A stretch of 64,000 nt of DNA from Arthrobacter jinronghuae (lineage in GTDB: Bacteria > Actinomycetota > Actinomycetes > Actinomycetales > Micrococcaceae): assembly GCF_025244825.1 (NCBI RefSeq), contig NZ_CP104263.1, positions 868,001-932,000 on the forward strand, written 5' to 3'. The translations under genes were made by a program, and so were the position numbers. Shown here piece after piece: positions 44,426 to 55,405 of this stretch (position 1 is its first letter; every line of letters begins with the position of its first letter). The notes beneath the pieces were generated by a model that ran no database searches, was not told where the DNA came from, and saw only the letters and a list, made by a program, of their open reading frames with translations.

Positions 44426-45391
44426 GTGTCACAGATCACATCAAGCAAAACCGTCCCCGAAACCCGCTCCGACTTCGTCATTTCCGCACGGAACCTGACC
44501 AAGTCCTACGGCGATTTCACCGCCGTCAACGGCATCTCCTTCGACGTTCCGCCGGGGGAGTCCTTCGGGCTCCTCGGGCCCAACGGCGCCGGGAAATCCA
44601 CCACCATGAAGATGATCGGCGGCGTCGCCCAGCGCAGCGGCGGAGACCTCAGCATCATGGGGCTGGACCCGAACACCTATGGCCCGGAGGTCCGCGCACA
44701 CCTGGGCGTGGTGCCGCAGCAGGACAACCTGGATGAGGACCTGCGCGTGCGGGACAACCTCCTTGCCTACGGACGCTACTTCGGCCTGCCCAAGAGCTAC
44801 CTGCAGCCCAAGGCCGACGAACTGCTGGAGTTCGCGCAGCTCACCGACAAAGCCAAGGCCCGTGTGGACTCGCTCTCCGGGGGTATGAAGCGGCGCCTGA
44901 CCATTGCGCGGTCCCTGATTAACGACCCGAAGATCCTGCTGCTCGATGAACCGACCACCGGCCTTGATCCGCAGGCCCGGCACATCCTCTGGGACCGGTT
45001 GTTCCGGCTCAAGGAAGCCGGGGTGACGCTGATCCTCACCACCCATTACATGGACGAGGCCGAGCAGCTGTGTGACCGGCTGATCGTAGTGGACAAGGGC
45101 GCGATCATGACTGAAGGGTCGCCGTCGGCCCTGATCCGTGAGCATTCCACCCGTGAGGTGGTAGAGCTGCGGTTCGGTTCGGAGCGCAACACCACCGTGG
45201 CCGCCGAGCTGGAGGGGATCGGCGAGCGGATGGAGACCCTTCCGGACCGGGTGCTGATTTACGCCGATGACGGCGAAGCCGCCCTGGAAGCCGTGACCGG
45301 CCGGGGGCTGCGGCCCATCACCTCGCTGGTGCGCCGCTCCTCGCTGGAAGATGTGTTCCTGCGCCTGACCGGGAGGAGCCTCGTTGACTAG
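44426..45391 (+). CDS. ABC exporter ATPase, NodI/DrrA-like
   Basis: 321 aa. Walker A GPNGAGKSTTMKMIGG near residue 53, signature LSGGMKRRLTIARSL near 150, Walker B ILLLDEPTTGLDP and an H-loop LTTHYMDEAEQL are all complete. The C-terminal regulatory domain (VELRFGSERN...) follows. The GTG at 44426 lies 7 nt after TATGCT, so it is preferred over an ATG at 44414 that overlaps that box. Two permeases follow with overlaps; drug, lipid or polysaccharide export is possible but not decided. Confidence 0.9.
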   Translation: MSQITSSKTVPETRSDFVISARNLTKSYGDFTAVNGISFDVPPGESFGLLGPNGAGKSTTMKMIGGVAQRSGGDLSIMGLDPNTYGPEVRAHLGVVPQQDNLDEDLRVRDNLLAYGRYFGLPKSYLQPKADELLEFAQLTDKAKARVDSLSGGMKRRLTIARSLINDPKILLLDEPTTGLDPQARHILWDRLFRLKEAGVTLILTTHYMDEAEQLCDRLIVVDKGAIMTEGSPSALIREHSTREVVELRFGSERNTTVAAELEGIGERMETLPDRVLIYADDGEAALEAVTGRGLRPITSLVRRSSLEDVFLRLTGRSLVD

Positions 45392-46280
45392 GCCGGAATC
45401 CGCTGCCCAACCTGCACTTGAGCGCCATGAGGTCCTCGGACTGCGGTCGCCGCTGACCCCGCGCCAAACCGCCGCCAGGGCGCGGCGCTTCGGTGCCTTG
45501 TACTACGCGGACATGTGGATCCGCCGGATGCGCGGCTACCAGGGGACCGTGCTGATGACCGCCATAGGCACCCCGCTGGTCTACCTGCTGGGCATGGGCA
45601 CGGGCCTGGCGGTGCTGATCGACGGGAACTCGAACGCGGGTTTCCCGGGTGGCGACGGTTCGACCGTGTCCTACCTGGTGTTCCTGGGACCTGCCCTCGT
45701 GGCCACGGCAGCGCTGATGGTCTCCAGCGAGGAAAATACCTACACCGTCATGGGCGGATTCAAGTGGCACCGGACGTACTACGGACCCAACGCTTCGCCG
45801 ATCTCCAGCGGACAGATTGCCCTCGGCCACGTCCTGGGAGTTACGGTCCGCATCCTGCTGACCACGGGCCTCTACTACCTGTTCCTGGTGCTCTTCGGTG
45901 CCGTGGTGCAGCCTGCAACCGGTTGGCTCATGATCTTCACGGCGCTGCTGGCCGGACTTGCGTTCGGGATGCCGCTATTGGCGTTCAGCTCCACCCTGAA
46001 AGAGGACAAGGGGCAGTTCGCCATGGTCCAGCGGTTCATTGTGATGCCGCTGTTCCTGTTCTCCGGCACCTTCTTTCCGCTGGAGTCGCTGCCGCTGGCC
46101 GTCCGCTGGATCGGCTGGATCTCGCCGCTCTGGCATTCCACCGAACTGGGCCGGGTGCTCAGCTACGGACACCCGGAGCCGGCAGCCATGACCGCCGTCC
46201 ACCTGGTGTACCTGCTGGTCCTGACCGTCGGTGGGCTGGTACTGGCCCGGCGGAACTTCACGAGGAGGCTCGACGGATGA
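45384..46280 (+). CDS. ABC exporter permease, NodJ/ABC-2 type (first)
   Basis: 298 aa with six hydrophobic segments, ABC-2 type: MRGYQGTVLMTAIGTPLVYLLGMG, then FLGPALVATAALMVSSEENTYTVMGGFKW, and FIVMPLFLFSGTFFPLESLP near residue 215. TTG start at 45384, preceded by GGGAGGAG; it overlaps the ATPase gene by 8 bp. It pairs with the following paralogous permease to form a heterodimeric channel. Confidence 0.87.
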   Translation: MTRPESAAQPALERHEVLGLRSPLTPRQTAARARRFGALYYADMWIRRMRGYQGTVLMTAIGTPLVYLLGMGTGLAVLIDGNSNAGFPGGDGSTVSYLVFLGPALVATAALMVSSEENTYTVMGGFKWHRTYYGPNASPISSGQIALGHVLGVTVRILLTTGLYYLFLVLFGAVVQPATGWLMIFTALLAGLAFGMPLLAFSSTLKEDKGQFAMVQRFIVMPLFLFSGTFFPLESLPLAVRWIGWISPLWHSTELGRVLSYGHPEPAAMTAVHLVYLLVLTVGGLVLARRNFTRRLDG

Positions 46281-47110
46281 GCATCGAAAACCGCACGGCG
46301 CCTACTGTGCTGGTACCGCAGGACAGGTTCCTCGGCTCGCTGTACGGACGAAATATCCGGGCCGTGATTGCCCGCGGGCTCAAGGCCACGTGGGGCACCA
46401 ACTGGAGCATCATGGTCAGCGGGTTCGTCGAACCCGTGCTGTACCTGGTGGCCATGGGCATAGGCCTGGGCGCTTTGGTGGGGGCGGTTTCCGGCCCCGG
46501 CGGGCAGGAAATGGAATATGCCAACTTCATTGCGCCGGCGCTGCTGGCAGTGTCGGCGATGAACGGCGCGGTGTACGACTCCACCATGAACGTGTTCTTC
46601 AAGCTCCACTACTCCCGGCTCTACGAGGGCATGCTGTCCACGCCCCTGGGTCCGTTGGACGTGGCGATGGGAGAGATCTTCCTGGCCCTGCTCCGCGGAG
46701 CGCTCTATGCCACCGGCTTCACCGCCGTGATGGGCGCGATGGGCCTGATCACCTCACCCTGGGCGCTGCTGATGATTCCGGCCGCCGTGGTGATCGCTTT
46801 TGGCTTCGCTTCCTTCGGAATGGCCGTGACCAGTTACATGAAGACATTCCAGCAGCTGGACTGGGTCCAAATGATCATGCTGCCCATGTTCCTGCTCTCT
46901 GCCACCTTCTATCCGCTGAGTGTGTACCCCGAAGCAGTGCAGTCCGTGATCCAGGCACTGCCGCTCTGGCACGGCGTGGAACTGCTCCGGCAGATCAGTG
47001 TGGGCATCTTCAGCTGGGGAACGGCAGGGCACCTGCTGTACTTCGTGGTGATGATTGTGCTCGGCCTGACCCTGACCACTAACCGGCTCCGGGCGCTGTT
47101 CCTGAAGTAG
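46277..47110 (+). CDS. ABC exporter permease, NodJ/ABC-2 type (second)
   Basis: 277 aa, six hydrophobic segments. Motifs mirror the first permease: NWSIMVSGFVEPVLYLVAMGIGLG, ANFIAPALLAVSAMNGAVYDSTMNVFFKLHY and MIMLPMFLLSATFYPLSVYPEAVQ. ATG at 46277 overlaps the previous stop by 4 nt. Last gene of the exporter operon; convergent with the macrodomain gene 8 bp downstream. Confidence 0.88.
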   Translation: MSIENRTAPTVLVPQDRFLGSLYGRNIRAVIARGLKATWGTNWSIMVSGFVEPVLYLVAMGIGLGALVGAVSGPGGQEMEYANFIAPALLAVSAMNGAVYDSTMNVFFKLHYSRLYEGMLSTPLGPLDVAMGEIFLALLRGALYATGFTAVMGAMGLITSPWALLMIPAAVVIAFGFASFGMAVTSYMKTFQQLDWVQMIMLPMFLLSATFYPLSVYPEAVQSVIQALPLWHGVELLRQISVGIFSWGTAGHLLYFVVMIVLGLTLTTNRLRALFLK

Positions 47111-47118
47111 GCTCCGGG

Positions 47119-47640
47119 TCAGCCGGCCAGCTGCTCATGTTTTCGGGCGAAGATCCCGGCCAGGCGGTCATTGAAGAGCACAAACTCCGCGCGCTTCAGC
47201 GTCCCCGGAGTGTGGGCCAGGACCTCCTGCAGCCCGATTCCCGCCACGGTCTCCGGGTCCCACCCGTAGATGCCCGCACTCACGGCCGGAAAGGAAATGC
47301 TCTCCGCGCACAGCTCCTCGGCAACGGCCAGGGCGGTGCGGAAACAGGACCTCAGCAGCTCCGGGTCCGTTTCCCCTGCCCCGGCGTTGGGACCCACGGT
47401 GTGCACCACCCACCGCGCAGGCAGGTCGAACGCGTCCGTAGCCACGGACCGGCCAGTGGGAAGCCCCTGCGGCAACGATGTCCTGCGCAGCTCACGGCAG
47501 GCGGCCAGGAGCTTCGGGCCCGCCGCCCGGTGGATGGCGCCGTCCACTCCGCCGCCGCCGAGCAACGATGAGTTGGCAGCATTGACGACGACGTCGGTAT
47601 CCCGGGTGGTGATGTCGCCGGTGGCGATGGTGATCTGCAT
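47119..47640 (-). CDS. Macrodomain protein, O-acetyl-ADP-ribose deacetylase type
   Basis: 173 aa. The macrodomain fold is evident: ITIATGDITTRDTDVVVNAANSSLLGGGGVDGAIHRAAG at the start, with the Asn-Ala-Ala-Asn and Gly-rich loop binding ADP-ribose; VVHTVGPNAG near 80; FPAVSAGIYGWDPE near 118 (phosphate loop). It removes ADP-ribose from proteins or splits O-acetyl-ADP-ribose. The ATG at 47640 is taken as the start. No ADP-ribosyltransferase or sirtuin gene is beside it. Confidence 0.93.
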   Translation of the reverse strand: MQITIATGDITTRDTDVVVNAANSSLLGGGGVDGAIHRAAGPKLLAACRELRRTSLPQGLPTGRSVATDAFDLPARWVVHTVGPNAGAGETDPELLRSCFRTALAVAEELCAESISFPAVSAGIYGWDPETVAGIGLQEVLAHTPGTLKRAEFVLFNDRLAGIFARKHEQLAG

Positions 47641-47752
47641 CGAGCCAGTCTGCCACTGCAGCCGCCCCGTTTTCCACCGCGGGACAGGCCTGCACCACCG
47701 CGCAGAGCGAACGCGGCATCCGGCACCTGTCCGAGTTTGAGAGAATAAAACC

Positions 47753-48256
47753 ATGCAGTCGATCCGAAACGGCCAGACGCCGTCGTCCTCGTCCTCGCCC
47801 GGCCGCGGCATTAGCCGCAAGATGGGCTCTACGGGCATCGTCGTGATGCTCATTGTCTTCCTGGTGGCAGTGGTTTTCGCCGCCAACCAGAATGACGTCA
47901 TCGGTTGGCTGGTGGTCATTGTGTCCCTCGGCTGGCTGTTCCTCTCGACGTTCGTGGTGTTCTCGGTTCGGAGTGCCACGCGCAAGGCCACCGCAAAGCT
48001 CGCCGGTGCCACCGCCGGCCTTGCTCCCCGCGGCGGCGTCCAGGTGGTCGACGAAAGCACCACTGTGCGCGACCAGAAACTGGACCACAGCTTCAAGATC
48101 ATCCAGGTCCAGGCGAAGGTCATTGTCCAGAACCTGGACGCTGACCGGGAAATGGTGGACCGTGCCCTGGAGACCATCGAGATCACGGCGTCCAACGGCC
48201 GTGGCATGATCAAGAAGGACGACGGCGGGCCTGTCGAAGGCACCGTAGTCGACTAG
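47753..48256 (+). CDS. Small membrane protein of unknown function
   Basis: 167 aa. A Ser/Pro-rich N-terminus is followed by two adjacent hydrophobic segments (STGIVVMLIVFLVAVVFAA and VIGWLVVIVSLGWLFLSTFVVFS), then a charged soluble domain (TTVRDQKLDHSFKIIQVQAKVIVQNLDADREM...) with a possible coiled-coil helix. No family recognised. It lies just upstream of exonuclease III with an 82-bp gap that has no terminator I can see. Confidence 0.7.
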   Translation: MQSIRNGQTPSSSSSPGRGISRKMGSTGIVVMLIVFLVAVVFAANQNDVIGWLVVIVSLGWLFLSTFVVFSVRSATRKATAKLAGATAGLAPRGGVQVVDESTTVRDQKLDHSFKIIQVQAKVIVQNLDADREMVDRALETIEITASNGRGMIKKDDGGPVEGTVVD

Positions 48257-48338
48257 TTCCCGCCCACCCCTTCCGGGCGCGCCGTGCCGGTGGCGGCCGT
48301 TTCGGGATGAACAGCTACTGAGGAGTATGGTTATTCGC

Positions 48339-50251
<1,913 letters not shown>

Positions 50252-50255
50252 TCCC

Positions 50256-50852
50256 ATGAGAATCTCCGAATCCTACGACCAGGCCATGCGAGCCGGCAGC
50301 ATGAACGGCAGCCACGCTCCGCAGTGCGATGCGCACTGCGTGGGGATAGTGATTGCGGTTCCGGAGCCGATGGCGGCCGAGCTGAAGGCGGCACGGGCGT
50401 CCTTCGGGGATCCCATGGCGGCGCTGATCCCGGCGCACATCACTCTGGTCACCACCACGGAAACGGATGACTGGGAAGCGACGTTGAAGCATGTGCGCAA
50501 AGTCGCCGCGGCGCAGGAGCCGTTCCGGGTGACGCTGGAGGGGACCGCCACCTTCCGGCCGGTTTCGCCGGTGGTCTTCCTGAACGTCGACGAGGGCTTT
50601 GACGAGTGCACGGCGCTGCACAAGGAGCTCCAGAGCGGCCCGCTGGCCCGGGACCTGGCCTTCCCCTTCCACCCGCACGTTACGGTGGCGCACGATGTCA
50701 GCGAGCAGAGCATGGACGAAGCCGTTCGCCGGCTGGGCAGCTATTCCGCAGGTTTTACGGTGGACTGCGTGGGCCTTTACGAGCACGATGCCACCGGGCT
50801 ATGGAAGCTGCAGGAGCACGTCAGGCTCGGATCCGGGAAGCAGCCGGACTAG
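50256..50852 (+). CDS. 2H phosphoesterase (2'-5' RNA ligase superfamily)
   Basis: 198 aa. The two catalytic HxT motifs are visible: PAHITLV near residue 67 and HPHVTVAH near 142, defining the 2H fold that opens cyclic phosphates or cyclic nucleotides. The ATG at 50256 is 4 bp after trpS stop, suggesting co-transcription. Substrate unknown. It ends 4 bp into the convergent hydrolase gene. Confidence 0.87.
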   Translation: MRISESYDQAMRAGSMNGSHAPQCDAHCVGIVIAVPEPMAAELKAARASFGDPMAALIPAHITLVTTTETDDWEATLKHVRKVAAAQEPFRVTLEGTATFRPVSPVVFLNVDEGFDECTALHKELQSGPLARDLAFPFHPHVTVAHDVSEQSMDEAVRRLGSYSAGFTVDCVGLYEHDATGLWKLQEHVRLGSGKQPD

Positions 50853-51625
50853 GACTCTCCGCCCAGGTCCAGATAGGTGCCGGCCCAGGCGGCAATGATT
50901 GCCGCGGCGCGGGTTGTCTGGGCCCGGTCCACCATCAGGTGGTCGCTGCCTTCGAGCGAAATGAAATTCCGGGGATGCCGAGCGGTCCGGAAGATCTCGC
51001 TCGCGTTGTCTATGCCCACGGTGTTGTCGGTGGGGGAGTGCATCACCAGCAGGGGCAGGTGCAGCTCCTTGATGCTGTCCGTGAGGTCATGACTGCGCAG
51101 GTCCTCAATCAGGTGGCGGCGGATTTCCAGTTCCCCGCCGCCCAGATCTACGGCTGCCGATCCCTGTTCGTGAATCCGGTCCAGCTCCGATTCGAAGAGG
51201 TGGACGACGTGTGAGGGGCGGAAGGGCGCCGCGATGGTCACCACGGCGTCCAGTCCGGGAACCTGTGAAGCGGCTGCCAGGACGGCGGCGCCGCCGAGCG
51301 AATGGCCCACCAGCAGGGAGACCGGGCGGCCGGTATCCGCCATGAAGGCGCACGCACTGAGCACGTCTGCCACCTTGGTGCTGAAGCTGCCGTCTTCCCA
51401 CCTGCCGGTGGAACTGCCCAGCCCCGCGGCGTCGTAGCGGAGCACACCGATGCCGTGGCCGGCCAGGGCCTTGGAAATCCGAGAGGCTGCGGCGCTGTTC
51501 TTTCCGAGCGTGAAGCCGTGGCAAAAGACCGCCCAGTCGCGGGCTCCGCCGTCGGGGATATCGACGGTTCCCGAGAGGGTGGTCCCGTTGACGCCGGAAA
51601 AGGACACAGATTCAAACGAAGGCAT
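50849..51625 (-). CDS. Alpha/beta hydrolase
   Basis: 258 aa serine hydrolase. The nucleophile elbow GHSLGG is near residue 108, preceded by CHGFTLGKN (oxyanion region) and RYDAAGLGSS; the acid Asp is in HSPTDNTVG near 198 and the His in EGSDHLMVD near 225, so the triad is complete. The ATG at 51625 lies 6 nt after TAGAGT (leaderless). Esterase or peptidase-like activity is expected; substrate unknown. Confidence 0.9.
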   Translation of the reverse strand: MPSFESVSFSGVNGTTLSGTVDIPDGGARDWAVFCHGFTLGKNSAAASRISKALAGHGIGVLRYDAAGLGSSTGRWEDGSFSTKVADVLSACAFMADTGRPVSLLVGHSLGGAAVLAAASQVPGLDAVVTIAAPFRPSHVVHLFESELDRIHEQGSAAVDLGGGELEIRRHLIEDLRSHDLTDSIKELHLPLLVMHSPTDNTVGIDNASEIFRTARHPRNFISLEGSDHLMVDRAQTTRAAAIIAAWAGTYLDLGGES

Positions 51626-51649
51626 GGAGCAACTCTATCGAGTATGCAA

Positions 51650-51689
51650 AAGGCGCCGGTAAGCGGTGAAATCCGCTTACCGGCGCCTT
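51650..51689. terminator. Terminator after sdhB
   Basis: A 17-bp perfect stem (51650-51666 with 51673-51689) around TGAAAT. On the minus strand it is followed by TTTT, giving a standard terminator 14 bp past the sdhB stop. Confidence 0.88.
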
Positions 51690-51702
51690 GCGCAGGAACT
51701 GC

Positions 51703-52479
51703 TTAGAGGGAGCGGGCCAGGATGGCCTGCTTGACCTCTGAAATGGCCTTGGTGACCTGGATGCCGCGGGGGCAGGCTTCCGAGCAGTTGAAGGTGGTGC
51801 GGCAGCGCCACACGCCTTCCTTGTCGTTCAGGATCTCCAGGCGCATGTCTCCGGCGTCGTCACGTGAATCGAAGATGAAGCGGTGCGCGTTGACGATGGC
51901 CGCCGGGCCGAAGTACTGGCCGTCGGTCCAGAAGACGGGGCAGGAGGACGTGCAAGCGGCGCAGAGGATGCACTTGGTGGTGTCGTCGAAGCGCTCACGG
52001 TCCTCGGCGGACTGCAGGCGTTCCTTCGTGGGTTCGTGGCCCTTGGTGACCAGGAACGGCATGATCTCGCGGTAGGACTGGAAGAACGGCTCCATGTCCA
52101 CGATCAGGTCCTTTTCCACCGGCAGGCCCTTGATGGGCTCGACGAGGATGGGCTTGGACGTGTCCAGGTCCTTCAGCAGGGTCTTGCAGGCCAGGCGGTT
52201 GCGGCCGTTGATGCGCATGGCATCGGAGCCGCAGACGCCGTGGGCACAGGAACGGCGGAACGAAACCGAGCCGTCGTGCTCCCACTTGACCTTGTGCAGC
52301 GCATCCAGCACGCGGTCCGTGCCGTACATGGTCAGCTTCCACTCATCCCAGTAGGCTTCGTCGGAAACCTCGGGGTTGTAGCGACGGACCTTCAGGGTGA
52401 TCTCGAACGAGGGGATCTCTCCGCCGATTGACTCGGGGAGCTCTACCTTCGAGGCCGGCTCGGCGATTTCGGTTGTCAT
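51703..52479 (-). CDS. sdhB: Succinate dehydrogenase iron-sulfur subunit
   Basis: 258 aa. The N-terminal ferredoxin-like domain has RSCAHGVCGSDAMRINGRN-x-LAC ([2Fe-2S] ligands) near residues 80-100; the C-terminal domain has CILCAACTSSCP near 160 and CRTTFNCSEACP near 230 for the [4Fe-4S] and [3Fe-4S] clusters. It passes electrons from SdhA to the membrane quinone site. The ATG overlaps the sdhA stop (TAATG). Confidence 0.96.
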   Translation of the reverse strand: MTTEIAEPASKVELPESIGGEIPSFEITLKVRRYNPEVSDEAYWDEWKLTMYGTDRVLDALHKVKWEHDGSVSFRRSCAHGVCGSDAMRINGRNRLACKTLLKDLDTSKPILVEPIKGLPVEKDLIVDMEPFFQSYREIMPFLVTKGHEPTKERLQSAEDRERFDDTTKCILCAACTSSCPVFWTDGQYFGPAAIVNAHRFIFDSRDDAGDMRLEILNDKEGVWRCRTTFNCSEACPRGIQVTKAISEVKQAILARSL

Positions 52480-54245
52480 TAGTACTTCCTCACCATCGGC
52501 TCGTAGCGCGTGAAAATGACCGGCTTGGTGTCCAACCGGATGCCGGCGGTGTGCTCGGTATTCTCGGCTTCGTCAACCTTGTAGGCCATCGAATGCTTCA
52601 TGAAGTTCTCGTCATCGCGCTCCGGGAAGTCCTCGCGGAAGTGTCCGCCGCGGGATTCGGTGCGGTGCAGGGCGGCAACGCTCATGACCTTTGCCAGTTC
52701 CAGGAGGAAGCCAAGCTCCACGGCCTCGAGGAGGTCTAGGTTGAAGCGCTTGCCCTTATCCTGGACGCTGATTTTCTGGTACCGCTCCTCGAAGGAAGCG
52801 ATGTCCGTCAGGACCTGCTGGATGGTTTCCGCGGTGCGGAACACCTGCATGTTCAGGTCCATGGTGTTCTGCAGGTCGCGGCGGATTTCGGAGACACGCT
52901 CGGTGCCTTCGGAGTTGCGCACGTGGTCCAGCAGGTTGACCGTGTCCAGCTCGGAGTTCTCCGGCAGATCGACAAAGTCGGCGGTCAGGGCGTATTCGGC
53001 AGCGTAAATGCCGGCCCGCTTGCCGAAGACGTTGATGTCCAGCAGGGAGTTGGTGCCAAGCCGGTTGGAGCCGTGTACGGACACGCAGGCAACTTCGCCG
53101 GCCGCGTACAGCCCGGGGATCACCGTGTCGTTGTCCTGGAGTACCTCGGCCTTGATGTTGGTGGGAATGCCGCCCATCACGTAGTGCGCCGTCGGGAACA
53201 CCGGCACCGGTTCGGTGTAGGGCTCCACACCGAGGTAGGTGCGGGCGAACTCCGTGATGTCCGGAAGCTTCGCATCGATGTGCGCCGGTTCCAGGTGCGT
53301 CAGGTCCAGCAGGACGTAGTCCTTGTTCGGGCCGCAGCCGCGTCCTTCGCGTACCTCGTTGGCCATGGAACGGGCCACGATGTCACGCGGCGCGAGGTCC
53401 TTGATGGTGGGGGCGTAGCGCTCCATGAAGCGTTCACCCTCGGAATTGCGGAGGATGGCACCTTCGCCGCGGGCGGCTTCGGAGAGCAGGATGCCCAGCC
53501 CGGCCAGGCCGGTCGGGTGGAACTGGATGAACTCCATGTCTTCCAGGGGAATGCCGCGGCGGAACGCGATGCCCATGCCGTCACCGGTGAGGGTGTGTGC
53601 GTTGGACGTGGTCTTGTACACCTTGCCGGCACCGCCGGAGGCGAACACCACGGACTTGGCCTGGAAGATGTGCAGCTCGCCGGTGGCGAGGTCATAGGAA
53701 ATGACACCCGCAACCCGCTTCTGGCCGTCGGGGTCGACGACGGTGATGAGGTCCAGGACGTAGTACTCGTTGTAGAACTCAACGTTGTGCTTGACGCAGT
53801 TTTGGTAGAGCGTCTGCAGGATCATGTGGCCCGTGCGGTCTGCGGCGTAGCATGCACGGCGTACCGGTGCCTTGCCGTGGTCACGGGTGTGCCCGCCGAA
53901 GCGGCGCTGGTCGATGCGTCCTTCGGGCGTGCGGTTGAACGGCAGGCCCATCTTCTCCAGGTCCAGCACGGCGTCAATGGCTTCCTTGGCCATGACCTCG
54001 GCTGCATCCTGGTCCACCAGGTAGTCACCGCCCTTGACGGTGTCGAAGGTGTGCCATTCCCAGTTGTCTTCTTCGACGTTGGCCAGGGCCGCGCACATGC
54101 CGCCCTGTGCCGCACCCGTGTGGGAGCGGGTGGGGTACAGCTTGGTCAGTACCGCCGTACGGGCGCGCTGACCTGATTCGATGGCGGCACGCATACCGGC
54201 GCCGCCTGCGCCGACGATGACGACGTCGTACTTATGGACCTGCAT
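52479..54245 (-). CDS. sdhA: Succinate dehydrogenase flavoprotein subunit
   Basis: 588 aa. The FAD-binding motif [18 protein letters not shown] is at the start; the flavin-linking His lies in [24 protein letters not shown] near residue 395 is conserved, as are the substrate-binding [11 protein letters not shown] and the R in [11 protein letters not shown]. It oxidises succinate to fumarate. It is coupled to sdhB and follows sdhD by 68 bp. Confidence 0.97.
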   Translation of the reverse strand: MQVHKYDVVIVGAGGAGMRAAIESGQRARTAVLTKLYPTRSHTGAAQGGMCAALANVEEDNWEWHTFDTVKGGDYLVDQDAAEVMAKEAIDAVLDLEKMGLPFNRTPEGRIDQRRFGGHTRDHGKAPVRRACYAADRTGHMILQTLYQNCVKHNVEFYNEYYVLDLITVVDPDGQKRVAGVISYDLATGELHIFQAKSVVFASGGAGKVYKTTSNAHTLTGDGMGIAFRRGIPLEDMEFIQFHPTGLAGLGILLSEAARGEGAILRNSEGERFMERYAPTIKDLAPRDIVARSMANEVREGRGCGPNKDYVLLDLTHLEPAHIDAKLPDITEFARTYLGVEPYTEPVPVFPTAHYVMGGIPTNIKAEVLQDNDTVIPGLYAAGEVACVSVHGSNRLGTNSLLDINVFGKRAGIYAAEYALTADFVDLPENSELDTVNLLDHVRNSEGTERVSEIRRDLQNTMDLNMQVFRTAETIQQVLTDIASFEERYQKISVQDKGKRFNLDLLEAVELGFLLELAKVMSVAALHRTESRGGHFREDFPERDDENFMKHSMAYKVDEAENTEHTAGIRLDTKPVIFTRYEPMVRKY

Positions 54246-54313
54246 AGCAGATGCTCTTTCTGTTGAAACTACTAGAAATTCGTGGGCGTACCCGTGGTTG
54301 TCCTGCGCCGGCC

Positions 54314-54796
54314 TTAGCTGGCGCCGCAGAACTCCTGGAGCGTCTCAGTCGAGGCGCCTGCAAGGCAGGGGTCAAAGGTGAAGATCACCAGGGTGCCGAG
54401 CACGATGATCACGAAGGTCGCGACATAGAGGACAGTCTTGAGCCACATGCGGGTGGCCTTCTTGTCTGCGTAGTCGTTGATGATGACGCGGACGCCGTTG
54501 GTGCCGTGAAGCATGGCCAGCCACAGCATGACCAGATCCCAGACCTGCCACAGCGGGCTTGCCCACTTGCCGGCAACGAAGCCGAAGTCAACGGCGTGGA
54601 TGCCGTCGCCCAGGACCAGGTTCATAAACAGGTGCGTGAAGATCAGGACAACAAGGATCACGCCGGAAACGCGCATGAACAGCCACGCAAGCATTTCAAA
54701 GTTGCCGCGGCCCGAGGAGTTGCGCGTGTAGCGCGGGGCGATGCGTCCTGAACGGGGTGCTTCGAGGGCGTGCGCTTCGTTAGTAGATGTGCTCAT
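54314..54796 (-). CDS. sdhD: Succinate dehydrogenase membrane anchor subunit
   Basis: 160 aa, three membrane helices: [50 protein letters not shown] and [18 protein letters not shown]. The His in FTHLFMNLV and the HGTNGVR stretch (haem or quinone region) are conserved. Starts 6 bp after sdhC. Confidence 0.9.
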   Translation of the reverse strand: MSTSTNEAHALEAPRSGRIAPRYTRNSSGRGNFEMLAWLFMRVSGVILVVLIFTHLFMNLVLGDGIHAVDFGFVAGKWASPLWQVWDLVMLWLAMLHGTNGVRVIINDYADKKATRMWLKTVLYVATFVIIVLGTLVIFTFDPCLAGASTETLQEFCGAS

Positions 54797-54802
54797 TGGT
54801 TA

Positions 54803-55180
54803 TTAACCCCCGAAGACGTTGGGCAGGTGGCGAATGGAGAAGCCGATAACCGTAACGGCCCACAGGGCAACAACGCCCCAGAGCATCTGGCGCTGGTACT
54901 TGGGCCCCTTCTTCCAGAAGTCGATCAGGACTACACGCAGGCCGTTGAAGGCATGGAACACAATCGCCGCAACGAGACCAAGCTCGCCGAGGCCCATAAT
55001 CGGGTTCTTGTAGGATTCGATCACCACGTTGTAGGCCTCCGGCGAAACTCGCACCAAAGAGGTATCCAGAACATGGACCAAAAGGAAGAAGAAGATCGCC
55101 ACGCCGGTGATACGGTGCACAACCCACGACCATTGGCCCTCACGGCCACGGTAGAGAGTGCCTGCTGGTAACTTCGACAC
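54803..55180 (-). CDS. sdhC: Succinate dehydrogenase cytochrome b556 subunit
   Basis: 125 aa from a GTG at 55180, with GGGAGGA 8 nt before it; the longer frame up to 55267 is not needed. YRGREGQWSWVVHRITGVAIFFFLLVHVLDTSLV carries the haem-ligand His region; HAFNGLRVVLIDF is the second conserved segment. Three helices. First gene of sdhCDAB. The upstream region contains a CRP/GlxR-like site. Confidence 0.93.
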   Translation of the reverse strand: MSKLPAGTLYRGREGQWSWVVHRITGVAIFFFLLVHVLDTSLVRVSPEAYNVVIESYKNPIMGLGELGLVAAIVFHAFNGLRVVLIDFWKKGPKYQRQMLWGVVALWAVTVIGFSIRHLPNVFGG

Positions 55181-55313
55181 TGAATTTTCCTCCCTGCATC
55201 GCAGCGGCGTTAGCGCGTGTTCCACGCAGTGATGACGCCGGTGCGACAGCGATATAAGCTCTACCATAATCTAGGCTGACGTGACCGGGGTTTCAATTTA
55301 GGTTCGCCTATGG

Positions 55314-55329
55314 TGTGACGCTGATTACA
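55314..55329. promoter_or_regulatory. CRP/GlxR-like operator upstream of sdhC
   Basis: TGTGA-N6-TTACA deviates from the CRP/GlxR consensus TGTGA-N6-TCACA by a single base. It lies about 135 bp before sdhC and 77 bp before manC. In Corynebacterium glutamicum the sdh operon is controlled by GlxR, so the location fits. No -10/-35 boxes are certain nearby. Confidence 0.6.
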
Positions 55330-55405
55330 TTGAATCGGCGCTGAAAAGGCTGTAGCAGCGCCGCTTCCTGAAGTTCGCCGGCAGGCTGGGCTAATCTTGG
55401 CTGTG

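Noticed and set aside
55298..55316. DtxR/IdeR iron box upstream of sdhC (TTAGGTTCGCCTA...)
   Set aside because: Only the left half fits; about 13 of 19 consensus positions match and the right half is poor. Too weak to list, although iron control of sdh would be plausible.
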